In this document: piece after piece, positions 20,082-29,235 of the stretch
Layout of the letters: each line of letters opens with the position of its first letter
Numbering within the stretch: position 1 is the stretch's first letter
Assembly: GCF_900129765.1 (NCBI RefSeq)
Contig: NZ_FQWU01000001.1
Location: 930,001-994,000, forward strand
Direction: 5' to 3'
Source of the DNA: Massilia sp. CF038
GTDB taxonomy: Bacteria; Pseudomonadota; Gammaproteobacteria; Burkholderiales; Burkholderiaceae_D
DNA length: 64,000 bases
The notes under the pieces: generated by a model
Told to the model about the DNA's origin: nothing
Databases searched by the model: none
Seen by the model: the letters and a program-made list of their open reading frames with translations, nothing else
Program-made: the position numbers and the translations under genes

Positions 20082-20504
20082 ATGTCCGAAGCCGTGAAAG
20101 AAGTTCCAAAAAAAGAACGGCCAGAGTTCCGTAATATTCACATTACGGAATTACCAAACTACCGTTTGCCGCCGCAAGGCTGGGTATCGATTTTGCACCG
20201 CATCAGCGGCGCTGGTCTGTTCCTGCTGATGCCGTTCTTGCTGTTCCTGTTCGACAATAGCGTCAAATCCGAAATGACCTTCGCGTACTTCAAGGGCATT
20301 CTGGGCAACCCGCTGGTCAAACTGATCCTGCTGGGCCTGATCTGGGCGTACATGCAGCACTTCTGTGCCGGCGTGCGTCACCTGTTCATGGACCTGCACA
20401 TGGGGATCGAAAAAGATTCGTCGCGTCAGAGCGCCATCGTGGTTCTCGCCGTCAGCCTGTTCCTGACTGCACTGGCCGGTCTTAAACTGTTCGGAGTCTT
20501 CTAA
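20082..20504 (+). CDS. sdhC: Succinate dehydrogenase cytochrome b556 subunit
   Basis: A 140-residue membrane subunit with three transmembrane helices. The early ISILHRISG-like segment (VSILHRISGAGLF) is the quinone-site region, and HFCAGVRHLFMDLHMG carries the haem-ligand His. It has a strong ribosome site (GGGGAGG) and overlaps sdhD by one base (TAATG). It anchors the SdhAB catalytic dimer to the inner membrane. Confidence 0.95.
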   Translation: MSEAVKEVPKKERPEFRNIHITELPNYRLPPQGWVSILHRISGAGLFLLMPFLLFLFDNSVKSEMTFAYFKGILGNPLVKLILLGLIWAYMQHFCAGVRHLFMDLHMGIEKDSSRQSAIVVLAVSLFLTALAGLKLFGVF

Positions 20505-20869
20505 TGGCTAAAAATAATATCGGCCAAAACCGCCTCGTCGTTGGCGCCCACTACGGTCTGAAAGACTGGCTGGCGCAGCGCATCACCGCCATCGTCATGG
20601 CCGTGTACACCCTGGTCTTGCTGGGTTCCTTCCTGACCGGCACCAACTTCAGCTATGAAGGCTGGGCTGCCCTGTTCTCGAAACAGTGGTTCAAGCTGTT
20701 CAGCCTGGTGACCTTCACCGCGCTGTACTACCACGCCTGGGTTGGCATGCGCGACATCTGGATGGATTACGTCAAGCCGGTCGGCATTCGCCTGGGCCTG
20801 CAAGCACTGACCATTCTGTGGCTGATCGGCTGCTTCTTCTACACCGTGCAAATTCTCTGGGGGCAGTAA
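20504..20869 (+). CDS. sdhD: Succinate dehydrogenase membrane anchor subunit
   Basis: A 121-residue, three-helix membrane protein. The second haem ligand lies in [17 protein letters not shown], the usual SdhD motif. It starts inside the sdhC stop codon and ends two bases before the sdhA GTG start, so translation is coupled through the operon. Confidence 0.95.
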   Translation: MAKNNIGQNRLVVGAHYGLKDWLAQRITAIVMAVYTLVLLGSFLTGTNFSYEGWAALFSKQWFKLFSLVTFTALYYHAWVGMRDIWMDYVKPVGIRLGLQALTILWLIGCFFYTVQILWGQ

Positions 20870-20871
20870 TC

Positions 20872-22650
20872 GTGGCCGCAATTAAGAAAGCTTTACCTAC
20901 CCGCCGCTTCGATGCGGTCATCGTTGGCGCCGGCGGTTCCGGCATGCGCGCGTCCTTGCAGCTGGCTGAAGCCGGCCTGAACGTGGCTGTGCTGTCGAAA
21001 GTATTCCCGACCCGCTCGCACACCGTGGCTGCCCAGGGCGGCATCGGCGCTTCGTTGGGCAATATGTCGGAAGACGACTGGTACTGGCACATGTTCGACA
21101 CCGTCAAGGGTGGCGACTATCTGGGCGACCAGGACGCGATCGAATTCATGTGCCGCGAAGCACCAAAGGTCGTGTACGAACTCGAACACTTCGGCATGCC
21201 ATTCGACCGCAACCCGGACGGCACGATTTACCAGCGTCCGTTTGGCGGCCACACCGCCAACTTCGGCGAAAAGCCAGTCCAGCGCGCCTGCGCGGCAGCC
21301 GACCGTACCGGTCACGCCCTGCTGCACACCCTGTACCAGCGCAACGTGCGCGCCCGTACCCACTTCTATGTGGAATGGATGGCGATCGACATCATCCGTG
21401 ACGCCGAAGGCGACGTGGTTGGCGTGGTGGCACTGGAAATGGAAACCGGCGAATGCATGATCCTGGAAGCGAAGACCACCATCTTCGCCACCGGCGGCGC
21501 AGGCCGTATTTTCGCTGCATCGACCAACGCCTTCATTAACACCGGCGACGGCATGGGCATGGCGGCACGTGCCGGCCTGCCACTGCAGGACATGGAATTC
21601 TGGCAGTTCCACCCGACCGGCGTGTCCGGCGCGGGCGTGTTGATTACCGAAGGCGTGCGCGGCGAAGGCGGCATCCTGATCAACAGCAACGGCGAACGCT
21701 TCATGGAGCGCTACGCACCGACCCTGAAAGACCTGGCGCCGCGTGACTTCGTGTCCCGCTCGATGGACCAGGAAATCAAGGAAGGCCGCGGCTGCGGTCC
21801 AAACAAGGACCACGTGCTGCTGGATCTGCGCCACATTGGCGCCGAAACCATCGCCAAGCGTCTGCCTTCGATTCTGGAAATCGGCCACAAGTTCGCCAAC
21901 GTCGACGCGACCAAGGAACCAATTCCAGTCGTGCCGACGATTCACTACCAGATGGGCGGTATTCCGACCAATATCCACGGTCAGGTCGTCGCACCAAAAG
22001 ACGGCAACCCGGTGGCTGTGGTCAACGGCCTGTACGCGATTGGCGAATGCGCCTGCGTGTCGGTGCACGGCGCCAACCGCCTGGGCACCAACTCGCTGCT
22101 GGACCTGATCGTGTTTGGCCGCGCAGCGGGCAACCACGTGGTCGCATCGAACCTCAAGCAGAAGGCCAACAAGCCGCTGCCGAAGGATGCTGCCGACTTC
22201 GCGCTGGACCGCATGAACCGTCTGGAAACCTCGACTGGCGGCGAAAAAGTGCAGGGCGTGGCCAACGACATCCGCGCAGCGATGCAGAAGCATTGCGGCG
22301 TGTTCCGTACCGACGCCATGCTGGCTGAAGGCGTGGAAGAAATCATGAAGCTGGACGAGCGCCGCAAGCACGTGTCGTTCAAGGACAAGTCGATGGTGTT
22401 CAACACCGCCCGCGTGGAAGCGCTGGAGCTGGACAACCTGATCGAAACCGCCAAGGCCACCATCGTGTCCGCCAACGCCCGCAAGGAATCGCGCGGCGCG
22501 CATGCGCACAACGATTATCCGGATCGCCTGGATGCCGAATGGATGAAGCACACGCTGTGGTTCTCGGAAGGCAATCGCCTCGAGTACAAGCCTGTGATCA
22601 CCAAGCCGCTGACGGTTGAGACCTTCCAGCCGAAAAAACGTACCTTTTAA
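20872..22650 (+). CDS. sdhA: Succinate dehydrogenase flavoprotein subunit
   Basis: A 592-residue subunit oxidising succinate to fumarate. It has the FAD fold [15 protein letters not shown] and the covalent-FAD histidine, His50, in [11 protein letters not shown], plus [20 protein letters not shown] of the active site. I start it at GTG 20872, two bases after sdhD; an earlier in-frame start lies inside sdhD. Flavinylation of His50 would be done by SdhE, encoded two genes downstream. Confidence 0.97.
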   Translation: MAAIKKALPTRRFDAVIVGAGGSGMRASLQLAEAGLNVAVLSKVFPTRSHTVAAQGGIGASLGNMSEDDWYWHMFDTVKGGDYLGDQDAIEFMCREAPKVVYELEHFGMPFDRNPDGTIYQRPFGGHTANFGEKPVQRACAAADRTGHALLHTLYQRNVRARTHFYVEWMAIDIIRDAEGDVVGVVALEMETGECMILEAKTTIFATGGAGRIFAASTNAFINTGDGMGMAARAGLPLQDMEFWQFHPTGVSGAGVLITEGVRGEGGILINSNGERFMERYAPTLKDLAPRDFVSRSMDQEIKEGRGCGPNKDHVLLDLRHIGAETIAKRLPSILEIGHKFANVDATKEPIPVVPTIHYQMGGIPTNIHGQVVAPKDGNPVAVVNGLYAIGECACVSVHGANRLGTNSLLDLIVFGRAAGNHVVASNLKQKANKPLPKDAADFALDRMNRLETSTGGEKVQGVANDIRAAMQKHCGVFRTDAMLAEGVEEIMKLDERRKHVSFKDKSMVFNTARVEALELDNLIETAKATIVSANARKESRGAHAHNDYPDRLDAEWMKHTLWFSEGNRLEYKPVITKPLTVETFQPKKRTF

Positions 22651-22715
22651 ACGCATAGGGGGAAATGCCGGCGCCGAAGGCGACTGCTTTGCCCCCTACC
22701 AGCTAGGGATAGAAC

Positions 22716-23426
22716 ATGACACGCACCGTAAATCTCGAAATCTACCGCTACGATCCGGACAAGGATGCGAAGCCGTACATGCAAAAAGTAACCGTCGAGT
22801 TGCAAGACACCGACAAGATGCTGCTGGACGCGCTGCAGCGCATCAAGTCCGACGTGGACGACTCGATCGCGCTGCGCCGCTCCTGCCGTGAAGGCGTGTG
22901 CGGTTCCGACGCCATGAACATCAACGGCAAGAACGGCCTGGCCTGCACCACCAACCTGAACGAGCTGACCCAGCCCATCGTGCTGCGTCCGCTGGCAGGC
23001 TTGCCGGTGATCCGCGACCTGATCGTCGACATGACCCAGTTCTTCAAGCAGTACGATTCGATCAAGCCTTACCTGATCAACGATTCGATCCCGCCTGAAA
23101 AAGAGCGTCTGCAGACCCCGGCAGAGCGCGAAGAACTCGACGGCCTGTACGAGTGCATCCTGTGCGCTTGCTGCTCGACCTCGTGCCCATCGTTCTGGTG
23201 GAATCCGGACAAGTTCGTCGGTCCTGCCGGCCTGCTGCAAGCCTACCGCTTCATCGCCGACAGCCGCGACGAAGCCACCGGCGCGCGCCTGGACAACCTG
23301 GAAGACCCGTACCGCCTGTTCCGTTGCCACTCGATCATGAATTGCGTCGACGTTTGCCCTAAAGGATTGAATCCGAACAAGGCCATCGGCAAGATCAAGG
23401 AACTGATGGTTCGCCGCGCAATTTAA
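22716..23426 (+). CDS. sdhB: Succinate dehydrogenase iron-sulfur subunit
   Basis: A 236-residue subunit carrying three Fe-S clusters: [2Fe-2S] in SCREGVCGSDAMNINGKNG plus a following Cys, and the [4Fe-4S] and [3Fe-4S] sites in CILCACCSTSCPSFW and CHSIMNCVDVCPKGL. It passes electrons from SdhA to quinone at SdhCD. The gap to sdhA is 65 bases. Confidence 0.97.
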   Translation: MTRTVNLEIYRYDPDKDAKPYMQKVTVELQDTDKMLLDALQRIKSDVDDSIALRRSCREGVCGSDAMNINGKNGLACTTNLNELTQPIVLRPLAGLPVIRDLIVDMTQFFKQYDSIKPYLINDSIPPEKERLQTPAEREELDGLYECILCACCSTSCPSFWWNPDKFVGPAGLLQAYRFIADSRDEATGARLDNLEDPYRLFRCHSIMNCVDVCPKGLNPNKAIGKIKELMVRRAI

Positions 23427-23505
23427 GGCGTATATACAGTAAAAGTACCGTACTGCCGATATTTGGCGACGGGTGTATAGTGTTGACCGAACGACAGGCT
23501 CTTGT

Positions 23506-23772
23506 GTGACTACGCATCAATCCGATCCGGCAAACCGTTCACGGCTGCGCTGGCGCAGTCGCCGCGGCTTGCTGGAAAACGACATCATCCTCACGCGCTT
23601 CCTCGATGCGCATGAGGAAAGTCTGACCGACGAAGAAGTCGACGCGCTCACGCGCTTGCTGGATCTGGCGGATAACCCGCTGATGGACCTGATCCTGGCG
23701 CGTGCCGAGCCCGAAGGTGAAGTTGACCTGCCGCATGTGCGCGCCTTGCTGGTGCGCCTGCGCCAGGCCTGA
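23506..23772 (+). CDS. sdhE: FAD assembly factor SdhE (succinate dehydrogenase assembly factor 2)
   Basis: An 88-residue small helical protein with the family motif [11 protein letters not shown] (the RGxxExD pattern needed for SdhA flavinylation). I take GTG 23506 (MTTHQSDP), since upstream in-frame codons would add an unrelated leader; no strong ribosome site is visible, so this start is moderately sure. It lies between sdhB and gltA, the common order. Confidence 0.9.
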   Translation: MTTHQSDPANRSRLRWRSRRGLLENDIILTRFLDAHEESLTDEEVDALTRLLDLADNPLMDLILARAEPEGEVDLPHVRALLVRLRQA

Positions 23773-23825
23773 CAAGTTTCGTAATTTTTTTATTTGAAGA
23801 CCTCACCTCCCAAGAAGGAAGTGCC

Positions 23826-25127
23826 ATGAATATTTCTGATACCAAAGCCACACTGTCCTTTTCCGATGGCAGCACCCCCATCGACATGCCGATCTACAAG
23901 GGCACGGTTGGCCCGGACGTCATCGACATCCGCAAGCTGTACGCCCAGACCGGCAAGTTCACCTATGACCCAGGCTTCATGTCGACGGCTGCTTGCAACT
24001 CGAGCATCACCTACATCGACGGCGACAAGGGCGAGCTGCTGTACCGCGGCTACCCGATTGAGCAGCTGGCCGTCAATTGCGACTTCCTGGAAACCTGCTA
24101 CCTGCTGCTGAACGGCGAACTGCCAAACGCGGCCCAGAACAAGACCTTCAGCGACACCGTCACCAAGCACACCATGGTGCACGAGCAGATGCAATTCTTC
24201 TTCCGCGGTTTCCGTCGTGACGCGCACCCGATGTCGGTGCTGGTCGGCACCGTTGGCGCGCTCGCTTCGTTCTACCACGACTCGCTCGACATCAACGACC
24301 CGCATCACCGCGAAGTATCGGCCATCCGCCTGATCGCCAAGATGCCAACCCTGGTGGCCATGTCGTACAAATACTCGATCGGCCAGCCGTTCGTGTACCC
24401 ACGCAACGACCTGTCGTACAGCGCCAACTTCATGCGCATGATGTTCGGCAACCCTTGCGAAGAATACGTTGTCAACGAAGTGCTGGTACGCGCCCTGGAC
24501 CGCATCCTGATCCTGCACGCAGACCACGAACAGAACGCATCGACCTCGACCGTTCGTCTGGCCGGTTCGTCGGGCGCCAACCCGTTCGCCTGTATCGCTG
24601 CCGGTATCGCTTGCCTGTGGGGCCCTGCTCACGGCGGCGCCAACGAAGCGGCACTGAACATGCTGAAAGAAATCGGCACTGTCGACAAGATTCCTGAGTT
24701 CATCGCCAAGGTGAAAGACAAGAATTCCGGCGTCAAGCTGATGGGCTTTGGTCACCGCGTCTACAAGAACTTCGACCCACGCGCCAAGCTGATGCGTGAA
24801 ACCTGCCACGAAGTGCTGAACGAACTGGGCCTGCACGACGACCCATTGTTCAAGCTGGCCATGGCGCTCGAAAAGATCGCTCTGGAAGACGAATACTTCG
24901 TGTCGCGCAAGCTGTACCCGAACGTCGACTTCTACTCGGGTATCGTGCAGTCGGCCCTGGGCATTCCAGTGTCGCTGTTCACCGGTATCTTCGCCATGGC
25001 GCGTACCATCGGCTGGATCGCCCAGTGGAACGAAATGATTTCGGATCCAGAACAGAAGATCGGCCGTCCGCGTCAGCTGTTCGTCGGTTCGACCACCCGC
25101 GATGTGCCGGGGATCGACAAGCGTTAA
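23826..25127 (+). CDS. gltA: Citrate synthase (type II)
   Basis: A 433-residue enzyme condensing acetyl-CoA and oxaloacetate. It has the active-site blocks [15 protein letters not shown] and [16 protein letters not shown] and the [12 protein letters not shown]-type loop ([13 protein letters not shown]). Length and motifs fit the hexameric, NADH-sensitive Gram-negative type. It has a good ribosome site (AAGAAGGAAG) and is closed by a terminator 17 bases after its stop. Confidence 0.97.
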   Translation: MNISDTKATLSFSDGSTPIDMPIYKGTVGPDVIDIRKLYAQTGKFTYDPGFMSTAACNSSITYIDGDKGELLYRGYPIEQLAVNCDFLETCYLLLNGELPNAAQNKTFSDTVTKHTMVHEQMQFFFRGFRRDAHPMSVLVGTVGALASFYHDSLDINDPHHREVSAIRLIAKMPTLVAMSYKYSIGQPFVYPRNDLSYSANFMRMMFGNPCEEYVVNEVLVRALDRILILHADHEQNASTSTVRLAGSSGANPFACIAAGIACLWGPAHGGANEAALNMLKEIGTVDKIPEFIAKVKDKNSGVKLMGFGHRVYKNFDPRAKLMRETCHEVLNELGLHDDPLFKLAMALEKIALEDEYFVSRKLYPNVDFYSGIVQSALGIPVSLFTGIFAMARTIGWIAQWNEMISDPEQKIGRPRQLFVGSTTRDVPGIDKR

Positions 25128-25143
25128 TTGCGCTTGAATTCGT

Positions 25144-25178
25144 AAAAAAAGCGGGCTTTCGAGCTCGCTTTTTTTTTG
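25144..25178 (+). terminator. Rho-independent terminator after gltA
   Basis: An A-tract and GCGGGCT pairing with AGCTCGC around a TTCG loop (one G-T or mismatch position), then a run of T. It ends the sdh-gltA unit and marks the left edge of the accessory block. Confidence 0.87.
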
Positions 25179-25246
25179 TGGGACAATTGAAAACCTGTGG
25201 CTCGCTCAGTAGCAGATGCAGGGTTGAAGCTAAAAAATAGAAGTAA

Positions 25247-25675
25247 ATGAATACTGACAATGAACATGGCTTTCGAAGCTCGCTTAACACCTTTGGCGCC
25301 GTAAGCGTGACAGTGCTCGCTGCGGTCTTGCTTGTTCTTATCTTTGTCCGGCCTGAAGCGCGTATGGACCCCGAAACTTCGATGGTAAGGGTGTCAAATG
25401 ACACTGGCGTGCCAGTAAATAATATTATTCTGAATAACGTGCCATTTGGACATTTGTCGGATAAGCAAGTTAGCAAATATCAGCCTGTAACGAATGCATA
25501 TCCATACGCGCCTTTGCGATTAGACGTAGCTAACAAAACGTTCGAGTGGATGCCAGATGACTATTATGGAGAAAAACCATTGGGAAATGGAAACTTCACA
25601 TATTCAATCCGGCGGAGGGAAACTCCGGTTGGTCCGGAGTTTGACGCACATATTCGCAACGAGTTCGAGCACTAA
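25247..25675 (+). CDS. AT-rich orphan, single-pass membrane or secreted hypothetical protein
   Basis: A 142-residue protein with a hydrophobic segment near residues 17-33 (AVSVTVLAAVLLVLIFV) that would act as a signal anchor. After that is a soluble domain rich in N, D and Y (VSNDTGVPVNNIILNN, YYGEKPLGNGNFTYSIRRR). The base composition is visibly more AT-rich than the TCA genes beside it, and AT-ending codons are common, suggesting acquisition. I recognise no family. Its start has a weak AAATAGAAGT leader. Confidence 0.6.
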   Translation: MNTDNEHGFRSSLNTFGAVSVTVLAAVLLVLIFVRPEARMDPETSMVRVSNDTGVPVNNIILNNVPFGHLSDKQVSKYQPVTNAYPYAPLRLDVANKTFEWMPDDYYGEKPLGNGNFTYSIRRRETPVGPEFDAHIRNEFEH

Positions 25676-25769
25676 ACTTTGATGGAGTGACCGCGGAGCC
25701 GCGTTGGTCCTGTCCGGCCAATTGGCAAGTAGCTGAGCCTTGGTCCGCTGATCGCATTCAGCGCGCGCT

Positions 25770-26489
25770 TTACTCAGTAAGCAGCGCCCGCAGGCAAGCT
25801 ACGCGTCTGTCTGCCCAGGAACGGCGCACCGCCAGCCACGCCAACCCCAAGCCAAGCAACGCCAACGTCCCCGGCTCCGGCACCGATGGCGGGCTCTCTT
25901 CATCGATCACCACATCGTCAATCGCAAAGCTCACGCCGGGGTCGGATGTGAACCAGAATGCCTTGATGTTCTTGAACTGCTCACCCAGGATAATTTTGGT
26001 GCCGGGGAAGCCCCAGTCCTGGCTTGGCATGAGCATGACGTAAGAAGAATGGAGGAAGTCCAGCGACGCGTGCAGAAATACGCGCTCGCTGCCGTTCGCA
26101 TTGCCGTACATGTTGGCTGTGTTGGTCGTCAGGACAAAACTGTTCAAATCGAGCGATTCGCCATAGCGCTTGTAGGCGAGAATTCCCGGCGCGTCCGCTG
26201 CAGCCGTGTCGCTCCAATCGCTGTGCAAGACGTCATTCTCGACGGCATAATAATCGCCCACGAAACCTTCGCTGACCTGCGTGTAGAACGACAGCACGCC
26301 TTCGGTGTTTTCCGCGTAATACACAGCAAGATCGGAGAAGGTGCCCGCATTCTGTGTGATGCCCGCCCAGCCGTTATGCATCGCCGCGGTGCCGCCGGTG
26401 AAGTCGATCGTTGTTGCGTTTGCCGGACCGGCCGTTGCCAGGACAAGACCGAGTGCGGCAGAAAATGTACGGAGCAGGTGCATGTTCAT
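25770..26489 (-). CDS. PEP-CTERM sorting domain protein, copy A
   Basis: A 239-residue secreted protein from ATG 26489, which gives an uncut signal peptide (LLRTFSAALGLVLATAGPAN). The C-terminus has VPEPGTLALLGLG followed by hydrophobic residues and VRRS, the PEP-CTERM signal that an exosortase (EpsH/XrtA) processes. An unusual extra tail (WADRRVACLRALLTE) follows the Arg cluster. The body is about 35-40% similar by eye to the next gene: IDFTGG, NDVLHSDW, ERVFLHASLD and IKAFWFT recur in both. A surface or matrix role is likely. Confidence 0.88.
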   Translation of the reverse strand: MNMHLLRTFSAALGLVLATAGPANATTIDFTGGTAAMHNGWAGITQNAGTFSDLAVYYAENTEGVLSFYTQVSEGFVGDYYAVENDVLHSDWSDTAAADAPGILAYKRYGESLDLNSFVLTTNTANMYGNANGSERVFLHASLDFLHSSYVMLMPSQDWGFPGTKIILGEQFKNIKAFWFTSDPGVSFAIDDVVIDEESPPSVPEPGTLALLGLGLAWLAVRRSWADRRVACLRALLTE

Positions 26490-26547
26490 TCCAGTCAGTG
26501 TTGGTTGAAGCCGCGCGATGGATGTCGACCCCGCCGAGCCCGAATGA

Positions 26548-27210
26548 TCAGACAATACGGCGGCGCAGGCTTAGACCCGCCAAGGCCAGCCCAAACAAAG
26601 CCAGCGTCGCCGGCTCAGGCACTTGTCCCGGGCCCGCATCCGCCAGAATCAGATTATCGATGCCCAGACAGTCGACGAAGTTCTCGGTAGTGAACCAGAA
26701 TGCCTTGATGTGGTCGAATTCTGTCCCCAGCAAGACGGTGGACAGTGTGCCGCCCCAGTTTTCTGGCGGCAGCATCACGCTGTAACTGACGTTGATTCCG
26801 TCAAGGGAAGCGTGGATGAAGGTGCGCTCGTCGCCGCTGGCGGTACCGCCTGGATGGTTGTTGCTCGACACGTCAAAGGAATCGAGGTCGAACAGGGCGC
26901 CGTCCAGCCGGGCAACGCGCACTTCCGTGACGCCACCGCCGTTGCGGGCCCAGTGCGTGTGCATCACGTCATTTCCAAGACCGTAATAGTTACCCAGATT
27001 CAGCACGCCCCCGGTGTTGCTGACCTTGTAGCCGTTTTCGAGGTAGTAGCTGGCGTTGTAATAGGACTCGATATTGTTGGTCACCACGCTCGAGCCGTCA
27101 AAGTACACGGCCTGCCCGCCGGTGAAATCAATTTCGGTTGCAGCGGCGGGCAGCATGCTTGCAAGGTTAAGCGCGGCCGCGGCCAGCAAGGCAAATCGGA
27201 ATGTCGTCAT
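26548..27210 (-). CDS. PEP-CTERM sorting domain protein, copy B
   Basis: A 220-residue paralogue of the neighbouring gene, upstream of it on the same strand. It has a signal peptide (RFALLAAAALNLASMLPAAA), a matching body (IDFTGGQAVYFDG, NDVMHTHWARN, ERTFIHASLDG, IKAFWFTTENFV) and a clean PEP-CTERM end (VPEPATLALFGLALAGLSLRR). It ends 58 bases before the copy A start, so the pair look like a tandem duplication in one transcript. The exosortase is not in the window. Confidence 0.9.
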   Translation of the reverse strand: MTTFRFALLAAAALNLASMLPAAATEIDFTGGQAVYFDGSSVVTNNIESYYNASYYLENGYKVSNTGGVLNLGNYYGLGNDVMHTHWARNGGGVTEVRVARLDGALFDLDSFDVSSNNHPGGTASGDERTFIHASLDGINVSYSVMLPPENWGGTLSTVLLGTEFDHIKAFWFTTENFVDCLGIDNLILADAGPGQVPEPATLALFGLALAGLSLRRRIV

Positions 27211-27235
27211 GGTGTTTCTCCAGGTAGGGGCGAGG

Positions 27236-27616
27236 TCAGTTGCATTTGCCGCGCAGGTAGGCGATCGGAATAAAGGGCAGGGCGAGCAAGCCCTGGAAGA
27301 TAAATGTGGGCTGGCGTTTCAAGCCTTGCGAGCTCAGGCATCCCGGCACTTTGGCTTCGTCAAACTGCGCAGCAAAGCGTTCGTAGCGGTCCATCGGCGG
27401 TTCCGAACTGGCCGTGTAGCGTTGCGGAATTGCCGCAGCTTTGGAGGCAGCGACAGCGATCTCTTTCTCTTCCTGGATCGAAGCGCGAACGGCGCGCTTG
27501 ATCAATTGATCGTCGTTGATGGGCGCGGCGGCCCAGTTCTCGGGAATGACTGCCTCCTGCGCAGAGGCACTAGTCACGGTAATGGCAAGTGCGATGCTGA
27601 CGAATTGCCTGGACAT
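27236..27616 (-). CDS. Small secreted hypothetical protein
   Basis: A 126-residue protein with an N-terminal signal peptide (FVSIALAITVTSASAQ). The mature part is helical and has two Cys (GCLSSQG and GKC near the end) and a second hydrophobic segment (FQGLLALPFIPIAYLRG) at the C-terminus. No family recognised. It lies 25 bases upstream of the PEP-CTERM copy B gene on the same strand and may share its transcript. Confidence 0.6.
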   Translation of the reverse strand: MSRQFVSIALAITVTSASAQEAVIPENWAAAPINDDQLIKRAVRASIQEEKEIAVAASKAAAIPQRYTASSEPPMDRYERFAAQFDEAKVPGCLSSQGLKRQPTFIFQGLLALPFIPIAYLRGKCN

Positions 27617-27743
27617 GGTCGTTATCCGTGGATGCTCATGACAGAACTGTACGTCATTTTGATGACGTTTGTGCTACCTTTTTAAAAAAGTACGATGTCG
27701 GCGCGTGTACAATCATCTCCACGCCATTGACCGACTGACCACC

Positions 27744-28244
27744 ATGAAACAACTTCTTGCCCTTGTCTGCCTTGTGTTCGCCAGTGTTGCCCTTCCCGCG
27801 CAGGCGGTCGAGTCGGATGCAGCGTACCGCAAGCAAATCAATGCCTTCATCGACGAGTGGCATGACGACGCCGCCAATGCCCGCGAAGCCTACTTCGACA
27901 AGATCGCCCCGAACGGAATCTACATCGGCACAGATAAAACCGAGCTGTGGAACCGCGAACAATTCAAGGCCTGGGCCAAACGCTTTTTCGACCGCAAGTC
28001 AGCCTGGTCGTTCAAGGCCACGAAGCGCAACGTCTACATGTCACCGGACAAAAAATTCATCTGGTTCGACGAACTGCTTGATACCCAGATGGGCGTCTGC
28101 CAGGCCAGTGGCGTGATCCGCAAAACCGACACCGGTTTCGAAATCGAGCACTACCAGCTGTCGATCGCCGTGCCCAACGAAGTGGCTGACAAGGTGACCA
28201 AGATCGTCAAGGACCACGAAGCCAAACCGGCTGCCGTCAACTGA
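27744..28244 (+). CDS. NTF2-like (SnoaL_3) periplasmic protein
   Basis: A 166-residue protein. The ATG at 27744 gives a signal peptide ([20 protein letters not shown]). The mature domain ([67 protein letters not shown]) fits the cone-shaped NTF2-like/SnoaL_3 fold that binds small hydrophobic ligands. The ligand is unknown. Its stop lies one base before the GTG of gluQ, so both are probably translated together. Confidence 0.8.
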   Translation: MKQLLALVCLVFASVALPAQAVESDAAYRKQINAFIDEWHDDAANAREAYFDKIAPNGIYIGTDKTELWNREQFKAWAKRFFDRKSAWSFKATKRNVYMSPDKKFIWFDELLDTQMGVCQASGVIRKTDTGFEIEHYQLSIAVPNEVADKVTKIVKDHEAKPAAVN

Positions 28245-28245
28245 G

Positions 28246-29124
28246 GTGAGCGGCAACTATGTCGGGCGCTTTGCGCCCTCGCCAAGCGGGCCGCTGCATG
28301 CCGGTTCCATGGTCGCGGCACTGGCCAGCTATCTCGATGCGCGTGCGCACCACGGCCGCTGGCTGATCCGGATTGAAGACGTGGACGAAGACCGTGCCGT
28401 TCCCGGCGCGGCGCAAGGCATGCTGGCTTTGCTCGAGGCACTGGGCATGCATGCCGATGGCGAGGTGGTATGGCAGAGCCGGCGCACGCATCTGTACGCA
28501 GCGGCCTGCGCTCAACTGGCAGAGGCAGCCTATCCCTGCGGCTGCAACCGGCGCGAAATCGCCGATTCGCGCCTCGGCCTGGCGCCCGATGGCAGCGCGA
28601 TCTATCCGGGCACCTGCCGCAACGGCCTGGCTGCGGGGCGGGAAGGGCGCAGCCTGCGCGTGCGCGTGCCAGATGGACCGGCCGGGACCATGACCTTTGT
28701 CGACCGGTTTGCCGGCACACAGACCCAGCACCTCGATACGGAATCGGGCGACTTCGTGCTGAAACGTGCGGATGGCTTCTATGCCTATCAGCTGGCAGTG
28801 GTGGTGGATGACGGCGCCCAGGGCGTGACCGACGTGGTACGCGGCGCCGACCTGATCGATTCCACAGCACGTCAGATTTATCTGCAGCGCCTGCTGGGCT
28901 TGCCCGAGCCACGCTACCTGCACGTGCCGGTAGTGCGCAACGCCGATGGCGAGAAATTGTCGAAGCAGACCGGTGCGCTTGCCATCGATCCGGCCCAGCC
29001 TCTGGCAGTACTGATGGATGCCGCCAATTTTCTCGGCCTTGGCTTGTCGCCCCTGCCGAGCGTGAGCCAATTCTGGCCCGCAGCAACTGCCGCGTGGGCG
29101 CAGCGTTTTTGCGGTATGCAATAA
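28246..29124 (+). CDS. gluQ: Glutamyl-Q tRNA(Asp) synthetase
   Basis: A 292-residue enzyme resembling a truncated GluRS catalytic core. It has the HIGH-like PLHAG in [13 protein letters not shown], the KMSKS-like EKLSKQTG, and the zinc-binding cysteines in [10 protein letters not shown] and GTCRNG. It glutamylates the queuosine base of tRNA(Asp). The anticodon-binding domain of GluRS is absent, as expected. GTG start, one base after the preceding stop. Confidence 0.95.
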   Translation: MSGNYVGRFAPSPSGPLHAGSMVAALASYLDARAHHGRWLIRIEDVDEDRAVPGAAQGMLALLEALGMHADGEVVWQSRRTHLYAAACAQLAEAAYPCGCNRREIADSRLGLAPDGSAIYPGTCRNGLAAGREGRSLRVRVPDGPAGTMTFVDRFAGTQTQHLDTESGDFVLKRADGFYAYQLAVVVDDGAQGVTDVVRGADLIDSTARQIYLQRLLGLPEPRYLHVPVVRNADGEKLSKQTGALAIDPAQPLAVLMDAANFLGLGLSPLPSVSQFWPAATAAWAQRFCGMQ

Positions 29125-29197
29125 GTATTTTTTCAAGATAACATGACAGAATATAATGGCTTCCCTATAATTCAATAGTTGAACAAACATAAACTAT

Positions 29198-29225
29198 AGC
29201 TCCACTCAGAGGGAGCTTTTTTTTT
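29198..29225 (+). terminator. Rho-independent terminator upstream of the triple-repeat lipoprotein
   Basis: AGCTCC pairs with GGAGCT around an 8-base loop, followed by nine T residues. It lies only 10 bases before the next start codon, and TATAAT boxes at 29152 and near 29166 are upstream. It can terminate gluQ; transcripts from those boxes would also have to pass it. Confidence 0.75.
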
Positions 29226-29235
29226 AGGGATTTAC

